Below are positions 22,427 through 25,042 of a stretch of 25,042 nucleotides of DNA, piece after piece (position 1 is the stretch's first letter; each line of letters opens with the position of its first letter). The notes under the pieces were generated by a model, which had not been told where the DNA came from, made no database searches, and saw nothing but the letters and a program-made list of their open reading frames with translations. The position numbers and the translations under genes were made by a program. The DNA is from Flavobacteriales bacterium (GTDB taxonomy: Bacteria > Bacteroidota > Bacteroidia > Flavobacteriales_E > Vicingaceae): the NCBI GenBank assembly GCA_002402165.1, contig NVVI01000006.1, forward strand, positions 81,387 to 106,428, in the 5' to 3' direction.

Positions 22427-23745
22427 TATGACTTTGAGTTTTTAACTGTATGCCTCCAAATGCACTTATAAACAGAATGGAATCTTTTATTTTTATACAT
22501 GTATTCATTTCCATCAATAAAAAAATGTTCGTTTTCCTTGATTTTTTCTAAGCCAGAAACATCAGATTTAACAGTATGAATGGATCCATTTGTTTGGCGT
22601 GCTAAATCTAAATACTGAACATTTATTCTATTTTCTGCACCACACAAGATGACACGCACTGGTTTTTTAATTTTATTGATGTAATCATAATCTCTCATAC
22701 TTTCTAGGTTATCGGCAATCAATATAATTTCATCAGCATCAGTATATAGTTTTATTCCATTAATAATTGCTTCTACATCGTTTTCTAAATACTCACCACC
22801 ACCCGAGCCATTTCGCATACACTTAGTTACAGTTTTAATAACCTGACCTAAGCCTTTGTTTTTGGTAACATAAATGCCTTTTGTTTCTAAAGGCTTTTTT
22901 TTATTTGAGGGAGTTTCGTCTCCATCATTAAAAAACACAAAATATTTGGCAGCTTTATTTTCTTCTTGCTTTTTTAGCCACACTATAACCTGAGCGATGT
23001 ATGGCGACATGCTTCCAGTCACATCAGTAACTACAATAAAGTTTTTCCAATTTTTATTTCTATCAAAGGCATTTAAAACGGTAGAATCGTTATACAAGGT
23101 TTGGTTATAAAAGAAATCGGGAATAGATGGCGGAACAGCCGTATCAGCATACCAAACGGTGTCATGTATGTATCCCCACTTTTTATCAAATCGGGTTGTC
23201 AGTCGGCTAATTTTTCTCTCTCTCTCTGTGCTGTCATTATCTAGGCTATCTTTTTTTACCATAAAAGTGAATAGTTTCTCTAAGTAATTCGCTTCTAAAT
23301 CAAGTGTATTTTTAGTTGAATTTGGACGAAAAGTTACTATAAATCCATGAAACATATTATTACAAGCCTCAGGAGAATTACCGTTGGATTGGCTAATTAA
23401 TTTAAAATCCCAAAACCGATTTTCAAAAAGGCGAGGAACTAACCTGTTTAGTTCTTTTAACCTGTTTTTGTTTAGCTCTTTTTGATTAAAAGAAGTTGCT
23501 TTTCGGTATTTTGTGTAAACAAGCTCTAGCTTAACAACAACTCTATTTTTTAGTTGTTTTTTTTGTTGGGGGTTTAATACATTGTTTTTGGCAAAAGGCA
23601 TGGCAATTAAAAGCTGATTCTCTTTTAGTTGGGAAGTATTAATTTCATCAATAAAATAAGGATTTTCATTTATCAATGCATGATAAGTTTGAGCTGAACT
23701 CATAAAAGAGCAACAAAAAATAAGCAAGAAATAAAAAGTTCGCAT
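22423..23745 (-). CDS. Exported VWA-like domain protein
   Basis: A 440-residue exported protein of unknown role. It begins with a signal peptide (MRTFYFLLIFCCSFMSSAQ). An N-terminal region (about 20-180) is rich in Lys, Asn and Leu with no known motif. It is followed by a von Willebrand factor A-like domain (about 225-400) with FIVVTDVTGSMSPYIAQVIVWL, where the metal-adhesion motif reads D-x-T-G-S instead of the usual D-x-S-x-S. Further on are YFVFFNDGDE, RNGSGGGEYLENDVEAI and ADEIILIADNL, consistent with the rest of the fold. The ATG at 23745 was chosen over an extension to 23976 because the extension overlaps ksgA and lacks a plausible N-terminus. It runs divergently from ksgA and is convergent with the DUF2064 gene. 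Confidence 0.78.
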   Translation of the reverse strand: MRTFYFLLIFCCSFMSSAQTYHALINENPYFIDEINTSQLKENQLLIAMPFAKNNVLNPQQKKQLKNRVVVKLELVYTKYRKATSFNQKELNKNRLKELNRLVPRLFENRFWDFKLISQSNGNSPEACNNMFHGFIVTFRPNSTKNTLDLEANYLEKLFTFMVKKDSLDNDSTERERKISRLTTRFDKKWGYIHDTVWYADTAVPPSIPDFFYNQTLYNDSTVLNAFDRNKNWKNFIVVTDVTGSMSPYIAQVIVWLKKQEENKAAKYFVFFNDGDETPSNKKKPLETKGIYVTKNKGLGQVIKTVTKCMRNGSGGGEYLENDVEAIINGIKLYTDADEIILIADNLESMRDYDYINKIKKPVRVILCGAENRINVQYLDLARQTNGSIHTVKSDVSGLEKIKENEHFFIDGNEYMYKNKRFHSVYKCIWRHTVKNSKSY

Positions 23746-23760
23746 TAAGCCCTGTTTAAT

Positions 23761-23768
23761 TACCTTTG
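23761..23768 (+). promoter_or_regulatory. ksgA -7 element
   Basis: TACCTTTG is an exact match to the Bacteroidota -7 consensus TAnnTTTG in the 53-bp gap between the divergent VWA and ksgA genes. Transcription would start near 23775. This makes the TTG at 23766 impossible as a start and favours the TTG at 23799. No -33 TTG is seen at 19-bp spacing. Confidence 0.6.
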
Positions 23769-23798
23769 TATTGTAGAACAGTAAATTCCTTACAAATA

Positions 23799-24569
23799 TT
23801 GCAAAAAGTAAAAGCAAAAAAGCATTTAGGGCAACATTTTTTAATCGATTTATCGATTGCTCGAAAGATAGTTGACAGCCTTTCTTTAATGGAGCAATAT
23901 AAAAAAGTTGTTGAGGTTGGATCAGGAATGGGTGTTTTAACACAATACTTAATTGAGAATAAAAACTACAAGACAATTCCGATAGATGTTGATAGAGAAT
24001 CTATTGGGTATTTAGCTGAAAAATACCCTGATTTAAAAGGGAGCATCATTTATGGTGATTTTTTAAAAATGGATTTAAATGATATTGTTAAGGATGAACC
24101 ATTTGCAGTTATTGGCAATTTCCCATACAATATTTCTTCGCAAATTTTATTTAAAGTGTTAGATTATAAAGATCAAATTCCAGAAGTGGTCGGGATGTTT
24201 CAAAAAGAGGTTGCAGAGCGTTTTGCTGCCGAACCAGGCTCTAAAACTTATGGAATAACCAGTGTGTTATTACAGGCTTTTTATGATATTGAATATTTAT
24301 TTACTGTTGAGCCTGAAGTTTTTAATCCGCCTCCTAAAGTAAAATCTGCAGTAATTCGCCTTACAAGAAACAAAAAAAGCAAACTCGAGTGTGACGAAAA
24401 GGCATTTAAAATAATTGTGAAAATGGCGTTTAACCAACGAAGAAAAATGATGCGTAAATCGTTAAAGAGCTTATTAAATGAAGACAATAAAGATAATCAA
24501 ATTTTAACTAAACGACCAGAACAATTAAGTGTTGAAGAGTTTGTTGAGTTGACTAATTTGATTGGCTAA
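23799..24569 (+). CDS. ksgA: 16S rRNA (adenine1518/1519-N6) dimethyltransferase
   Basis: A 256-residue rRNA methyltransferase (RsmA/KsgA) that dimethylates two adjacent adenosines in helix 45 of 16S rRNA, a late step in small-subunit assembly. The N-terminus KVKAKKHLGQHFLIDLSIARKIV is diagnostic. The SAM-binding site is VVEVGSGMGVLTQYL, the catalytic motif IV reads NFPYNISSQI, and the C-terminal domain has VFNPPPKVKSAVIRL and FNQRRKMMRKSLKSL. The start is the TTG at 23799, because family members start just before the KAKKHLGQHF block and a -7 element ends 30 bp upstream. An in-frame TTG at 23766 lies within that promoter. A palindrome follows the stop. Confidence 0.95.
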   Translation: MQKVKAKKHLGQHFLIDLSIARKIVDSLSLMEQYKKVVEVGSGMGVLTQYLIENKNYKTIPIDVDRESIGYLAEKYPDLKGSIIYGDFLKMDLNDIVKDEPFAVIGNFPYNISSQILFKVLDYKDQIPEVVGMFQKEVAERFAAEPGSKTYGITSVLLQAFYDIEYLFTVEPEVFNPPPKVKSAVIRLTRNKKSKLECDEKAFKIIVKMAFNQRRKMMRKSLKSLLNEDNKDNQILTKRPEQLSVEEFVELTNLIG

Positions 24570-24577
24570 CGAAAGGG

Positions 24578-24593
24578 TAAAGACATGTCTTTA
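24578..24593. terminator. 16-bp perfect palindrome after ksgA, possible weak terminator
   Basis: TAAAGACATGTCTTTA is a perfect palindrome 9 bp after the ksgA stop codon. As RNA it could fold into a 6-bp stem with a CAUG loop followed by a short U-rich tail (TTTTC). The stem has only one G-C pair, so termination would be weak, and a dimeric DNA-binding protein site is an alternative. Confidence 0.4.
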
Positions 24594-24758
24594 TTTTCAT
24601 TATCCTACTAAGACATTAAATTTCACCAAGAAATCTTAACATCTCCAAGCGAGTTATAGGTTTTTGATAAATAACTTGGGCTTACATGAGTGTCTTTCTA
24701 CAGTATTGGTTCTGTTGTGGTTTAAAATAGCAGATCGTGTGCCCTCATCATAATTTTG

Positions 24759-24766
24759 TAGCTTTG
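24759..24766 (+). promoter_or_regulatory. mgtE -7 element
   Basis: TAGCTTTG matches the Bacteroidota TAnnTTTG consensus and lies 22 bp upstream of the mgtE ATG. It is identical to the -7 element proposed for the Na/Pi cotransporter. The -33 region shows no clear TTG. Confidence 0.55.
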
Positions 24767-24788
24767 CAACGCTAAAAAGCAGAGAATC

Positions 24789-25042
24789 ATGCAATTTGAA
24801 TTAACAAAAGAATATTTAGAAAAACTTAACACTGCTGTAAAAGGTAAGGTTGAGAATAAAATTCTAGAGCTTATAGATGGGCTCCATGCGGTTGATGTTG
24901 CGGAAATTTTGGATGAACAAACAAGCAAAGAAGCAAAAGCGTTTTATGCCTTTTTACCTGAAGAGCTTGCCGCTGATGCTTTGGTTGAACTGGATGAGGA
25001 TACTCGAGAACGTTTTTTAGAAGAAATTTCTTCTGAAGAAAT
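24789..25042 (+). CDS. mgtE: Magnesium transporter MgtE, N-terminal part (continues beyond window)
   Basis: The first 84 codons of a protein that runs off the right edge of the window. The sequence LIDGLHAVDVAEILDEQTSKEAKAFYAFLPEELAADALVELDEDTRERFLEEIS is the acidic helical N domain of MgtE magnesium channels, built of short repeats that each end near Ala-Asp/Glu and bind Mg ions to gate the channel. CBS and membrane domains would lie outside the window. The ATG at 24789 has a -7 element at the right distance. The N-domain match is good but the full-length protein is not seen. Confidence 0.85.
   Translation, partial: MQFELTKEYLEKLNTAVKGKVENKILELIDGLHAVDVAEILDEQTSKEAKAFYAFLPEELAADALVELDEDTRERFLEEISSEE

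Noticed and set aside
23746..23976. Upstream extension of the VWA gene
   Set aside because: It overlaps the start of ksgA on the other strand, and a signal peptide begins exactly at the ATG at 23745.
24722..24928. Minus-strand open frame opposite the mgtE start
   Set aside because: It overlaps the mgtE promoter and N domain and has no recognisable features.

Overview
The window looks like the chromosome of an AT-rich member of the Bacteroidota, most likely a marine Flavobacteriales relative. Supporting signs are Bacteroidota-type -7 promoter elements (TAnnTTTG) instead of sigma70 boxes, an absence of clear Shine-Dalgarno sequences, several non-ATG starts, a three-gene sdhCAB operon with a single fused cytochrome b subunit, and Bacteroidota-typical families (DUF5117/DUF4953 metalloprotease, LytTR regulators, YwqK/MORN-like repeats). 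No tRNA, rRNA, CRISPR array, transposase or integrase is visible. The genes are tightly packed, with many overlaps of 1-9 bp.

Layout. (1) 1-4468, minus strand: a phosphate block of porin, Na/Pi cotransporter with PhoU domain, PhoB-like regulator and PhoR-like kinase (cut by the window edge). Both transport genes carry an 11-bp-periodic direct repeat (CTTAACA-N4-CTTAACA) that looks like the local Pho box. (2) 4550-6279: a VOC protein, a small membrane protein behind an ECF-type sigma factor, and rpiB with a terminator that ends one base before the sigma start codon. (3) 6307-6738: a 432-bp, extremely AT-rich gene-free stretch. (4) 6739-11676, plus strand: a tightly coupled three-gene cassette made of an exported YwqK/MORN-repeat protein, an 886-aa soluble five-PAS HisKA_2 kinase and a LytTR response regulator. 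This is the least explained system in the window. (5) 11668-16603, minus strand: a secreted YbjN-like protein, an SDR oxidoreductase and a large secreted zinc metalloprotease, chained by overlapping stop/start codons, then a CoA-binding protein and two uncharacterised small proteins. (6) 16631-20107, minus strand: sdhB, sdhA and sdhC, behind a well-formed promoter. (7) 20288-22426, plus strand: an arsenosugar-type trio of radical SAM ArsS, exported rhodanese and TIGR04282-type transferase. (8) 22423-25042: an exported VWA-type protein, divergent ksgA, and the 5' end of mgtE.

Working together: region 1 would sense phosphate limitation (PhoR/PhoB) and answer with outer-membrane (porin) and inner-membrane (Na/Pi) uptake. 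Region 6 is respiratory complex II. Region 7 probably processes methylated arsenic, but the expected ArsM methyltransferase is not in the window. Region 4 appears to be a self-contained signalling unit of unknown stimulus. All family assignments come from reading motifs; no database search was run.
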